Part shown: positions 1 to 8,452 of the stretch, piece by piece
How the letters are laid out: every line of letters starts with the position of its first letter
Numbering within the stretch: the stretch's first letter is position 1
Assembly (NCBI RefSeq): GCF_003815875.1
Contig: NZ_CP033924.1
Location: forward strand, 1,798,001 to 1,862,000
DNA length: 64,000 bases
Source of the DNA: Chryseobacterium lactis
GTDB taxonomy: Bacteria > Bacteroidota > Bacteroidia > Flavobacteriales > Weeksellaceae
Direction: 5' to 3'
Made by a program: the position numbers and the translations under genes
The notes under the pieces: model-generated
Seen by the model: the letters and a program-made list of their open reading frames with translations, nothing else
The model's database searches: none
What the model was told of the DNA's origin: nothing

Positions 1-3
1 AAA

Positions 4-1365
4 ATGACCCTTAGAAACAGGTTTACTCTTATTTCAAGCCTTTCATTTGGCATTGTTTCTATCATCACATTTGCGGTGATATTTTTTGCATACTATGACA
101 GTACGAAAATTTTCTATTTTGAAAAACTGAGAAATACCGCACTTATTTCTGCCATTTATTACCTGGAAAAGGACGAGCTTCCCAAAGACAGACATGCACA
201 GATCAAGAAGGAATATAAGCATTTGATTCAAAATAATCGGGTTGCGGTCTATAATCAGAATAATGAAGTAACCTTCGGGCAAAATCTGAATGATCATAAC
301 ATTAAGCTTTCCCATTTGAAAAGAGTTAGGACAGACAAATGGATGGAGTTTATGTCAGGTGATCAATTCTATTACGGGATTTTTTATCCGGACAATCAGG
401 GAGATTTTGTGGTGTTTGTAAAGTCGCCCAACGATTCGTTTCAGTCTCAGATATGGAGGCTTTCCATTATTATGCTTTCGGTTCTTTTGCTGGGATTGGT
501 AGCTATTTATTTTTTAAGCCGTTATCTTTCCAAGGTTGTATATAAACCTATTTCCAATGTGGTAGAGCGCATCAATAAAGTAGATTACAATAATATTTCT
601 ACTGCCATTACTTCCACCAATACCAATGATGAAGTTGAAGACCTTATTAAATCTTATAATAAACTTCTGGGCAGAATTTCTGAAAATGTATTGTTGCAGC
701 AGAACTTTATCAATTATGTTTCTCATGAATTTAAAACCCCTCTGGCTGCGATCTCCGGTAATCTTGAAGTATTCGCTCAAAGAGACAGAACTCCTGAGGA
801 GTATAAAAAGGTGGCGCAAGAATCACTGGAGAATGTTTATGAGATTGAAAATATCCTCAACAACCTGTTGCTGATGTCAGGAATGACTAAGCTTGAGAGG
901 TCTCATAAACAGGTAAGAATAGATGAACTGATCTGGAAGATTTATGAAAAGCTTGAATTGAAAGCCAAAGAACATCAGTCTTCTATTAAAATACAACTTG
1001 AAGTCACAAAACCTGCTTTATTAGAATTCGCCGGAAATGAAACGTTATTGTATCTGGCATTATATAATATTGTAGAAAATGCCATTAAGTATTCTCACAA
1101 CCATCCTGTGGTAATTATTTTATCTGAAAAAGATCATCAGTTGAATATTGAAGTAAGGGATCAGGGTAGAGGAATTCCTGCTGATGATCTTGCGAAAATT
1201 ACCGACACGTTCTACAGGGGAACCAATGTAAATGCTACGAAAGGAAGTGGAATCGGTTTGTCACTATCGAAAAGTATTTTTGACCATCACAATATGATCA
1301 TGAAGATTGATTCTAAAGTAAATGTGGGTACAAGTGTCCAACTTGTGTTTCCTTCCACTCCCTAA
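4..1365 (+). CDS. HAMP-domain sensor histidine kinase
   Basis: Membrane sensor kinase of a two-component system, 453 residues. A membrane segment at about 13-31, a periplasmic stretch of about 120 residues, a second membrane segment at about 153-173, and a HAMP linker lead into the HisKA helix with phospho-accepting His241 in SHEFKTPLAA. The ATPase domain shows the N box (ENAIKYS), the G1 box (DQGRGIP) and the G2 box (GSGIGLSLS). The ATG lies only 3 bases inside the window, so the partner response regulator is probably just outside it. The metal-efflux operon begins 174 bp downstream, which suggests metal-responsive (CusS-like) control; this is inferred from position only. Confidence 0.9.
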   Translation: MTLRNRFTLISSLSFGIVSIITFAVIFFAYYDSTKIFYFEKLRNTALISAIYYLEKDELPKDRHAQIKKEYKHLIQNNRVAVYNQNNEVTFGQNLNDHNIKLSHLKRVRTDKWMEFMSGDQFYYGIFYPDNQGDFVVFVKSPNDSFQSQIWRLSIIMLSVLLLGLVAIYFLSRYLSKVVYKPISNVVERINKVDYNNISTAITSTNTNDEVEDLIKSYNKLLGRISENVLLQQNFINYVSHEFKTPLAAISGNLEVFAQRDRTPEEYKKVAQESLENVYEIENILNNLLLMSGMTKLERSHKQVRIDELIWKIYEKLELKAKEHQSSIKIQLEVTKPALLEFAGNETLLYLALYNIVENAIKYSHNHPVVIILSEKDHQLNIEVRDQGRGIPADDLAKITDTFYRGTNVNATKGSGIGLSLSKSIFDHHNMIMKIDSKVNVGTSVQLVFPSTP

Positions 1366-1491
1366 ACACCCGCGCAGTTTTCATAGTTTTATGGGTGGTA
1401 TTTGTGAAAGTATCTGTGTCATTTGTGTTTTTAATAACCATTCTAATCAAACTCTAATGTTGGACTAATTGAATTTTAATTCTATTCAAAA

Positions 1492-1520
1492 TTGGGCTTA
1501 ATATTAGAAAAATAGCTTTG
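1492..1520 (+). promoter_or_regulatory. Predicted promoter of the metal-efflux operon
   Basis: TTG at 1492-1494, an 18-bp spacer and TAGCTTTG at 1513-1520 fit the Bacteroidota TTG/TAnnTTTG promoter. Transcription would begin only about a dozen bases before the TTG start codon at 1540, so the leader is very short. Confidence 0.55.
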
Positions 1521-1539
1521 TGGTCTTAAATAACAGACC

Positions 1540-2814
1540 TTGAAGAAAATCATATTTACCTTATTTTATATTCACTGTTTCAGTTTTTTTTCGGCACAAA
1601 TTTCAGATACTGTAAAAGTAAGCCGGAAGGAAGCTGAAGCGGTATTTCTTGCTAAAAACCTGGATATTATTGCTCAGAAATTAGAAATTTCTCAGGCCGA
1701 AGCAAGGGCTCTTCAGGCCAAATACTGGCCCAATCCTAAATTAAGCATCAGTGAAGTCAACCTATGGAGAACCTATGATATTGAAGAACAGCCTGCATTG
1801 ATCGGAAATTGGGGAAAGAATACTCAGATTTCTGCGGAGATCGAGCAGGTGATTCAGACTGCCGGCAAAAGACGAAAGAATATTGAACTCCAGAAAATCG
1901 AAGTAGAAGGAGAGAAATATGAATTACAGGAAGTGCTGCGTGAGCTTAAGAAAACCTTGCGGAATACAATCACCGAAATCTTATACAATCAGGAACAGCA
2001 GAAGATTTATCAGGGTCAGATTGCTTCCATTGAGAAACTGACAAAGTCTTATCAAAACCAGTTGAATCTGGGAAATATAAGTAAAGCAGAATATGTTCGA
2101 TTAAAAGCACAGGAAATTGAATTTAAGAAAAAGCTGGTTTCCTTAAAGCAGGAAATTGAAGAACAACAGGCAGAACTGAAAGCTTTACTGATGATTCCGG
2201 CAAACGATTACCTCGTCATATCAGACTCATTTACTTTACCTGAAAAACAACTATCGGAAGTTGAACTCTCCCAATGGCTGGAAAAAGCGAAAGAAAACCG
2301 CCCGGACATTTTGATCTCAAAAAATAAAGAAAAGCACGCCAATAAAAATCTGGAAATACAAAATGCATTGAAAACTCCGGATGTTGCTCTTTCAATAGGA
2401 TATGACAGAGGTGGAAATATTATGAAAGATTTTATCGGACTGGGTGTCTCTGTTGATCTTCCCATTTTTGATAGGAACAAGGGAAATATTCAGGAGGCTA
2501 AGCTGGAAATTGAGAAAAGTAAGAATGAAACCCGAAAGAATATGCTGAAGTCTGAAAATGAAATTGTTTCCGTCTTCAGAAATTACCTTCGCACACAACA
2601 GGTTTCAGAAGAAATTGACGATTCTTACGAAGCTACGCTGGATGGCTTATTGATCAGCCATGAGAAAAACTTCAGATTAAGAAACATCAGTATGTTGGAG
2701 TATATGGATTTCCTGGATACTTATATCGGCAATAAAATGATCATACTCGATACCAAAAAAGAACTCAACCAATACTACGAAAACCTGCAATATGTTGTAG
2801 GTCAGGATTTATAA
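1540..2814 (+). CDS. TolC-family outer-membrane efflux protein (CusC/CzcC-like)
   Basis: Outer-membrane channel of a tripartite metal pump. The 424 residues begin with a signal peptide (MKKIIFTLFYIHCFSFFSAQ) and are dominated by long, charged, coiled-coil-forming helices in two similar halves, as in the OEP/TolC family. The start codon is TTG; no ATG gives an intact signal peptide. The adaptor and RND pump genes follow on the same strand, so the three proteins should form one envelope-spanning complex exporting heavy-metal cations. The family assignment is secure; the metal is unknown. Confidence 0.88.
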   Translation: MKKIIFTLFYIHCFSFFSAQISDTVKVSRKEAEAVFLAKNLDIIAQKLEISQAEARALQAKYWPNPKLSISEVNLWRTYDIEEQPALIGNWGKNTQISAEIEQVIQTAGKRRKNIELQKIEVEGEKYELQEVLRELKKTLRNTITEILYNQEQQKIYQGQIASIEKLTKSYQNQLNLGNISKAEYVRLKAQEIEFKKKLVSLKQEIEEQQAELKALLMIPANDYLVISDSFTLPEKQLSEVELSQWLEKAKENRPDILISKNKEKHANKNLEIQNALKTPDVALSIGYDRGGNIMKDFIGLGVSVDLPIFDRNKGNIQEAKLEIEKSKNETRKNMLKSENEIVSVFRNYLRTQQVSEEIDDSYEATLDGLLISHEKNFRLRNISMLEYMDFLDTYIGNKMIILDTKKELNQYYENLQYVVGQDL

Positions 2815-2888
2815 AATATACATCAGCGACACTTTTAAAGAAGTAAAGTATACGATGCTATATGATTTTTAACAATGAACATCTACAT

Positions 2889-4004
2889 ATGAAAATAAAT
2901 ACTACCGGATGCATTGCAGTCATTTATCTGTCTGCTTTAATCACCCTTACAGGTTGTAAAGAAAAAAAGCAGAGCAATGAAGCAGAAAAAGGCTACTGCA
3001 TTAGTAAAGAACTGAAAAAAGATATAAAACTGGTGAAAGCGGAAATGCTTCCCATCGAAGAAAGTATAACCCTTACCGGAGAAGTGGAAAGTAACTCTGA
3101 TAAAACCGTTCCGTTTGTAAGTCTGGTAGATGGAGTGGTTACGGATACTTATTTCTCTTTAGGCGATTATGTGAAAAAAGGACAGTCCCTGGCTACTATA
3201 AAAAGTACTGCGGTTAACGAAATGCAGGATGATACCCAAACGTTGCAGGCACAACTGGCTGTTGCCAAAAGAAAGCTGTCATCCGTTGAAGCCATGTATA
3301 AAGATGATATTGCTTCCCAGAAAGACTTACAGGAAGCCAGATCCGAAGTAGCCATCTTACAATCGAATATTTCCAAAACTCAAAAAAATATGCAGCTGTA
3401 TTCGGCGGGAGGCGGCACAATTCAGATTAAGGCACCGGCTGACGGATACGTGATTTCAAAGAATATTTCAAAAGGAATGCCTGTTACTGCTGGTGGTGAT
3501 CAGCTTTTTACCATCTCAAACCTGGATAAAGTTTGGGTGATGGCTAATGTATATGCTACCAATATGAGACATGTCTATGTGGATCAGCCGGTAGTGGTGA
3601 AAACTTTGGCTTATCCTGATGATAGTTTTTCCGGGAAAATTAATACGATTTCCCAGGTTTTTAACGAGAATGAAAGAGTATTGAAGGCCAAAATTATTAT
3701 GGATAATAATGGAATGAAGCTGCGTCCGGGAATGTCTGCCGATATTATTTTACCTGTCAATTCACAAAATAAATCGGCATTGGCTATTCCTGCAAAGGCA
3801 ATGATCTTTGACAATAATCAAAGTTATGTGGTGGTATACAAAAAAGACTGTGAATTAGAAATCAGACCGGTAACGGAAATCGGCTCCAACAGCCAGTATA
3901 TCTATGTGGAAGGAAACCTGAAGCCAGGTGAGAATATTATTGCTTCCAACGGGCTGCTGATCTACGAAAACCTAAAAAACCAATTAAATAATTCTAAGAA
4001 GTAA
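2889..4004 (+). CDS. Efflux RND transporter periplasmic adaptor, lipoprotein
   Basis: Membrane-fusion protein linking the inner-membrane pump to the TolC channel. I place the start at the ATG at 2889, not the in-frame one at 2862, because it directly precedes a lipoprotein signal ending in LTGC (Cys23). A barrel-sandwich half (VPFVSLVDGVVTDTYFSLGDYVKKGQSLATI), an alpha-hairpin and a second lipoyl half (IKAPADGYVISKNISKGMPV) follow, then beta-barrel and proximal domains. Its stop overlaps the pump's start by one base (TAATG), indicating translational coupling. CusB/CzcB-like family. Confidence 0.9.
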   Translation: MKINTTGCIAVIYLSALITLTGCKEKKQSNEAEKGYCISKELKKDIKLVKAEMLPIEESITLTGEVESNSDKTVPFVSLVDGVVTDTYFSLGDYVKKGQSLATIKSTAVNEMQDDTQTLQAQLAVAKRKLSSVEAMYKDDIASQKDLQEARSEVAILQSNISKTQKNMQLYSAGGGTIQIKAPADGYVISKNISKGMPVTAGGDQLFTISNLDKVWVMANVYATNMRHVYVDQPVVVKTLAYPDDSFSGKINTISQVFNENERVLKAKIIMDNNGMKLRPGMSADIILPVNSQNKSALAIPAKAMIFDNNQSYVVVYKKDCELEIRPVTEIGSNSQYIYVEGNLKPGENIIASNGLLIYENLKNQLNNSKK

Positions 4005-7000
4005 TGCGAAAATTTGTACAGAATATAGTTTCCTTCTCCCTAAAGAATTCATTGATTGTTCTTTTAGGAACTTTTCTTTTGCTGGCAGGAGGGATCTATT
4101 CCTATATTCATACTCCTATCGAAGCATTTCCCGATGTAACCAATACAAGAGTAAGAGTTATCACCCAATGGCCGGGAAGAAGTGCTGAGGAAATAGAAAA
4201 ATTTGTCACTTTGCCCATTTCCAAAGAAATGAATGCCATTCCGAATAAAACTTCGGTACGGTCTATTTCATTATTTGGATTGTCAGTGGTAACCGTGATT
4301 TTTGATGATCACGTCAATGACTTTTACGCGCAGCAATATGCTTCCAACAAACTCGGAAATGTACAGTTACCGAGCGGGGCAGAATACAGTATAGAACCTC
4401 CCTCCGGAGCTACCGGTGAAATTTACCGGTATATTATTAAAAGTAAACTACCCATCAAAGAAGTGACGGCCATTCAGGATTGGGTGGTTGAAAGAGAATT
4501 GCTGGCCGTACCCGGAGTTGCGGATGTCGTGAGTTTTGGAGGTGAAGAAAAAACATATGAAATAAAAATCAATCCTACAGAATTACATAATTATGACCTT
4601 TCCCCGTTGGATGTGTATGAAGCCGTTTCGAAGAGTAATATCAATGTAGGTGGTGATGTAGTATCGAAAGGTGACCAGGCATATGTAGTGCGGGGGATCG
4701 GTCTTTTGGAAAGCAAGGAAGATATTGAAAATATCCAGATTGAGGTAAAAGGTTCTACCCCTATTTTGGTAAAACATGTGGCAGAAGTTAAAGTGTCTGC
4801 AAAACCAAGATTGGGGCAGGTAGGTTACAATAAAGAAAATGATGTCGTAGAAGGAATTATCATTATGCTTCGGGGTGAGAATCCAAGTGAGGTTATCGCC
4901 AGGTTAAAGGACAGAATTGAGGAATTGAATGGAGGAGAACTTCCCGGTGATGTTCAGATTGTTCCTATCATCGACCGTACTGAACTGGTGAATACAACAG
5001 TTCACACGGTTTCCAAGAATTTGATTGAAGGAGTTATTCTGGTTTCCATTATCGTATTTATTTTCCTGTACAACTGGAGAACAACTTTCATTGTTGCTTC
5101 TGTTATTCCTTTGGCATTTCTTTTTGCGATTATCATGTTGAAAATTCAGGGTTTGCCGGCTAATCTTATTTCTATGGGTGCACTGGACTTTGGTTTACTT
5201 CTCGAAGGAACCCTGGTCATCGTAGAAAATGTTTTCGTAGCCCTCGAACATCGGGCGAAGAAAATAGGATTGCGAAGGTTTAATAAAATTTCCAAACTAG
5301 GGATTATTAAAAAGAGCGCCGGAAGTGTAGCGGGTTATATTTTCTTTGCACTACTGATTCTTATCGTTGCATTGATGCCGATCTTCTCTTTCCAGAAGGT
5401 GGAAGGGAAAATGTTTTCACCTTTGGCATTTACACTAGGATATGCGTTGTTGGGATCATTGATTTTGAGCTTGACATATGTTCCTGCGATGTGTAAACTT
5501 TTACTGACTAAAAATATAGAAGAGAAAGAAAACTTTATATCAAGATTCTTCAGAGTCAATATTTATAGAATTTACGAGTTCAGTGACCGGTACAAAAAAG
5601 GATTTATTATTGGCTTTTTAACCTTATTGGCAATCTGTGGATGGAGGTTTTCAAATTATGGATCTGAGTTTTTGCCGAAACTGAATGAAGGAGCAATCTA
5701 TGTACGTGCCACATTGCCAAATAGTGTCAACCTGGACGAATCGGTACGGCTTACCAAAGAAATGAAGGGTATTTTAATGAAATATGATGAAGTAAAGTTT
5801 GTCATGACCCAGACGGGACGCCCGAATGACGGGACAGATCCCACAGGTTTCTTTAATATCGAATTTAATATCCAGCTGAAACCGGAAAATGAATGGAAGA
5901 AGAAAATATCCAAAGACGAACTTCTCGAAGAAATGAGAGTTTCTCTGGAAAAATATCCGGGAATCAACTTTGGATTTAGTCAACCGATACAGGATAATGT
6001 TGAAGAATATGTGGCCGGAGTAAAAGCTCCGCTGGTGATTAAGATTTTTGGAAATAATTTATTTGAACTTGAAAATTATGCCAACCAGGTTGCTAAGTCT
6101 ATCAAGACGGTTCCGGGAGTTTCTGATGTAAATGTCTTTAAAAACATTGGTTTACCGGAACTCAGAATACAGCTTCATGATTCTAAAATGGCCAAATATG
6201 GAGTTTCCACAGCAGATGCACAAGCCGTTATTGAAATGACCATTGGAGGTCAGGCTGCCACCAAATTTTATGAGGAAGAAAGAATGTTTGACGTTATGTT
6301 GCGATTTGAAAAACAGTATCGTGACACTCCTGAAAAGATGGGAAATATCCTGATTCCAACCCAGGATAATAAGAAAGTTCCATTAAAAGAAATTGCAACC
6401 ATTGATTACCATACAGGTCCCTCTTTTATTTACCGTGAAGGAAACAGCAGATATATCGGGGTTGGATTTAATATTGAAGGCCGCGATTTGGGAAGTACAA
6501 TTGCAGAGGCAAAAGAGAAAGTTGCCAAAGATGTAAAGCTTCCTAAAAGTCATAAAATGACCTGGGCCGGCGAATTTGAAAGTAAAGAAAGAGCAGCAAA
6601 ACAGCTTGCGATGGTAGTACCGATATCTTTAGTTCTTATCCTGATGTTGTTGTATTTCAATTTCGGAAATGTGAAAGATACCCTGATTTCGTCCATTACG
6701 CTGGCATTTGCATTCATTGGTGGATTTTTATCCTTGTGGTTTACAGGAACAATCTTCGGGATATCCGCAGGAATCGGGTTTATCATTCTTTTCGGAGTGG
6801 CCACTATTGATGGTATCGTTTTGATTGGAGTGATGAAAGAAAATCTGCAAAATAAAATGTCTCTCAAAGAAGCCATTTCCGAAGGAGTTCGGAGTAGGAT
6901 TCGTCCTGTTGTGATGATTGCTCTGATGGGATCGATGGGACTTTTCCCGGCAGCGTTGTCAAACGGAATGGGATCCGAAATTCAGAAACCTTTGGCCATT

Positions 7001-7102
7001 ATGATCGTGGGTGGTTTGATCATCTGTATGTTACTGTCATTTACAGTATTACCGATCGTGTTTTATTACGCCTATCATAAAAAGTATAGGGAAACAGTAT
7101 AG
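4004..7102 (+). CDS. CusA/CzcA-family heavy-metal efflux RND pump
   Basis: Proton-driven inner-membrane RND pump of 1032 residues, the normal length. It has TM1 (residues about 14-33), a large porter domain, a TM2-TM6 block (about 335-500), a second porter domain and a C-terminal TM7-TM12 block. In TM4, where divalent-cation pumps typically read DFG-x3-DGA-x5-EN, this protein has Asp395-Phe-Gly followed by Glu401-Gly-Thr and VEN. The porter-domain start (PIEAFPDVTNTRVRV) is typical of the heavy-metal branch. The likely substrate is Zn, Co, Ni, Cd or Cu/Ag. A strong terminator follows at 7127-7161. Confidence 0.93.
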   Translation: MRKFVQNIVSFSLKNSLIVLLGTFLLLAGGIYSYIHTPIEAFPDVTNTRVRVITQWPGRSAEEIEKFVTLPISKEMNAIPNKTSVRSISLFGLSVVTVIFDDHVNDFYAQQYASNKLGNVQLPSGAEYSIEPPSGATGEIYRYIIKSKLPIKEVTAIQDWVVERELLAVPGVADVVSFGGEEKTYEIKINPTELHNYDLSPLDVYEAVSKSNINVGGDVVSKGDQAYVVRGIGLLESKEDIENIQIEVKGSTPILVKHVAEVKVSAKPRLGQVGYNKENDVVEGIIIMLRGENPSEVIARLKDRIEELNGGELPGDVQIVPIIDRTELVNTTVHTVSKNLIEGVILVSIIVFIFLYNWRTTFIVASVIPLAFLFAIIMLKIQGLPANLISMGALDFGLLLEGTLVIVENVFVALEHRAKKIGLRRFNKISKLGIIKKSAGSVAGYIFFALLILIVALMPIFSFQKVEGKMFSPLAFTLGYALLGSLILSLTYVPAMCKLLLTKNIEEKENFISRFFRVNIYRIYEFSDRYKKGFIIGFLTLLAICGWRFSNYGSEFLPKLNEGAIYVRATLPNSVNLDESVRLTKEMKGILMKYDEVKFVMTQTGRPNDGTDPTGFFNIEFNIQLKPENEWKKKISKDELLEEMRVSLEKYPGINFGFSQPIQDNVEEYVAGVKAPLVIKIFGNNLFELENYANQVAKSIKTVPGVSDVNVFKNIGLPELRIQLHDSKMAKYGVSTADAQAVIEMTIGGQAATKFYEEERMFDVMLRFEKQYRDTPEKMGNILIPTQDNKKVPLKEIATIDYHTGPSFIYREGNSRYIGVGFNIEGRDLGSTIAEAKEKVAKDVKLPKSHKMTWAGEFESKERAAKQLAMVVPISLVLILMLLYFNFGNVKDTLISSITLAFAFIGGFLSLWFTGTIFGISAGIGFIILFGVATIDGIVLIGVMKENLQNKMSLKEAISEGVRSRIRPVVMIALMGSMGLFPAALSNGMGSEIQKPLAIMIVGGLIICMLLSFTVLPIVFYYAYHKKYRETV

Positions 7103-7126
7103 TTTCTTTTTATTTGTTCATTATTT

Positions 7127-7161
7127 GGCCGGGATCCGTGAGGAAGATCCCGGCCTTTTTT
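7127..7161 (+). terminator. Terminator of the metal-efflux operon
   Basis: GC-rich 11-bp stem (GGCCGGGATC... GATCCCGGCC) followed by six T's, 24 bp past the pump stop codon. Confidence 0.9.
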
Positions 7162-7180
7162 GTGTAATAGATAATAAAAA

Positions 7181-7201
7181 AGTGAGCCGGTAAGACTCAC
7201 T
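7181..7201 (-). terminator. Terminator of the 7.2-kb GG-leader peptide gene
   Basis: Read on the minus strand, AGTGAG/CTCACT arms enclose a short loop and run into a T tract, just beyond the stop of the peptide gene at 7220. Confidence 0.7.
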
Positions 7202-7219
7202 GTTTTGTTGTTGATCAGA

Positions 7220-7456
7220 TTATGGAGTGATTGTAATTGGATCTGGAAAAGGTTCAAGAACCAATGGCTTGCACATTGCGGCTGGTTCGCACCTGTTGCC
7301 CATACAGATAAAATTAGTCATAGTGGTTGAGCCGTCAGGACATCTGATCATAGCTTCACCAGGACATCCGCCGGGACATGGTGCCGGATATAGATACCCA
7401 CCGAATACTTCTTTCAATTCTGTTCTCGACAGTTTGGATAAATTCATTTTTTTCAT
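7220..7456 (-). CDS. GG-leader, cysteine-rich bacteriocin-like peptide
   Basis: Small precursor of 78 residues, or 75 if translation starts at the second Met (7447). The N terminus is a typical Bacteroidota leader: LSKLSRTELKEVFGG, with a double-glycine cleavage site. The remainder (starting YLYPAPCPGGCPGEAM) contains five cysteines and many prolines. GG leaders are usually removed by a C39 peptidase/ABC exporter; none is encoded here. Function is unknown; antimicrobial, signalling or modified natural product are all possible. It is divergent from another GG-leader peptide at 7717, with a long inverted repeat between them. Confidence 0.72.
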   Translation of the reverse strand: MKKMNLSKLSRTELKEVFGGYLYPAPCPGGCPGEAMIRCPDGSTTMTNFICMGNRCEPAAMCKPLVLEPFPDPITITP

Positions 7457-7575
7457 GGAATTAATTTTTAAGTTAATGGTAATTGTAACTTGCTTACATT
7501 CAGTTTTTTGTAAGCTGTTTTTAATAAAGCTAAAATAATAAAAAATAATTCTTCATGCGAGGAAATATTGAAATA

Positions 7576-7625
7576 ATTGCTTAATTATTTAATATATTTG
7601 TTTGAAATATAAATAATTAAGCAAT
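7576..7625. promoter_or_regulatory. Perfect 15-bp inverted repeat between two GG-peptide genes
   Basis: ATTGCTTAATTATTT (7576-7590) and its exact reverse complement (7611-7625) flank a 20-bp spacer. It lies in the 260-bp divergent intergenic region. It could be an operator, an mRNA hairpin or a cruciform; the T-poor flanks argue against a simple terminator. Confidence 0.5.
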
Positions 7626-7716
7626 AGTTTGCCTATTTAATTCTTAAAGTAAAAAGATAAATACTGGAGACTGCTGAAAGTTTAAAGAGTAGGAAATAAA
7701 ACCAAACCGAATATCT

Positions 7717-7884
7717 ATGAGAAATTTGAAAAGTTTAAACAGGAAAGAATTAAAATCTTTGTTAGGTGGGGCTGCAAGAGAATGTGAAGCTCCGATAGAT
7801 GGAGTTTGCAAGCCAGGTTATGCATCCTGTGATGCTTATTGTTGCTTTCGAATAAGAAAGCCACATCCTATCTGTAGTGACTAA
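7717..7884 (+). CDS. Small GG-leader cysteine-rich peptide (55 aa)
   Basis: Short gene of 55 residues. The leader MRNLKSLNRKELKSLLGG ends in Gly-Gly and matches the pattern of the divergent gene at 7220-7456 (L-x-R-x-ELK...GG). The 37-residue core contains six cysteines, including a CC pair (DAYCCF), which suggests disulphides or thioether modification. A strong terminator follows 4 bases after the stop, so it is a one-gene transcript. No modifying enzyme or exporter is adjacent. Being a real gene is supported by leader similarity, cysteine pattern and the terminator. Confidence 0.68.
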   Translation: MRNLKSLNRKELKSLLGGAARECEAPIDGVCKPGYASCDAYCCFRIRKPHPICSD

Positions 7885-7888
7885 TAAA

Positions 7889-7914
7889 AAATCCCTCAAT
7901 TTTGAGGGATTTGG
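7889..7914 (+). terminator. Terminator after the 55-aa peptide, possibly bidirectional
   Basis: AAATCCCTCAA and TTGAGGGATTT arms with a short T-rich loop. The convergent YCII gene ends at 7921, so one hairpin may serve both. Confidence 0.8.
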
Positions 7915-7920
7915 ATTATA

Positions 7921-8391
7921 TTAAGGATTTTCTTTTGAGATTTCACCATGATGTTTGAGATATAAAGGTAAAGCTGCTGAACCATACCATGGGAAGATTT
8001 CATAACTAAAAACTCCAGCCTGTACTGCCGGATCACTTTTTACCCATTGTTCGGCCTCTTCCTTAGATTTGGTATTGAAAATAAACATTCCACGATAGTT
8101 TTCTTTATTCTTTTCCAGAAACGGACCGGCTACAACAATCTTTCCTTCATCAGCCAGTTTTCCGATATTGCTCATATGTCCATTCATTACTTCAGCCATT
8201 TTCGCTTTATCTTCAATCTTTGTATTGCCGGTGCTAAGCATGACAAGAGTGTAAGCTTTCATTCCGTATCTGTCGGCTCCCAGAGAAGTGGCCAGTTTCT
8301 GATTGAATTTTGGCTTTTCTTTTTTCTTTTCCTGAGCAAAGGAGAGAGTGGCCATCAAAACAGTAAGAGTTATAAAAATTTTAGCCTTCAT
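7921..8391 (-). CDS. Exported YCII-domain protein
   Basis: 156 residues: a signal peptide (MKAKIFITLTVLMATLSFAQ), a lysine-rich linker, then a YCII (ferredoxin-like, dimeric) domain. The His/Asp pair characteristic of the family is visible in NGHMSNI and KSDPAVQAG, and the segment FSYEIFPWYGS is typical of its end. YCII proteins are small putative enzymes or binding proteins, mostly cytoplasmic; export of this one is notable. Single gene, sharing a terminator region with the peptide gene on its left. Confidence 0.8.
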   Translation of the reverse strand: MKAKIFITLTVLMATLSFAQEKKKEKPKFNQKLATSLGADRYGMKAYTLVMLSTGNTKIEDKAKMAEVMNGHMSNIGKLADEGKIVVAGPFLEKNKENYRGMFIFNTKSKEEAEQWVKSDPAVQAGVFSYEIFPWYGSAALPLYLKHHGEISKENP

Positions 8392-8452
8392 AGATGTTTT
8401 AATTATAATGTGAATATCTAAAATCCGATGTCTGAAATCTAATATTTAAATT

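Noticed and set aside
7227..7538. 103-codon plus-strand frame across the GG-leader peptide
   Set aside because: It is antisense to 7220-7456, whose leader, double glycine and terminator support the minus strand.
8047..8421. 124-codon plus-strand frame
   Set aside because: Antisense to the YCII gene, which has a clear signal peptide and domain.
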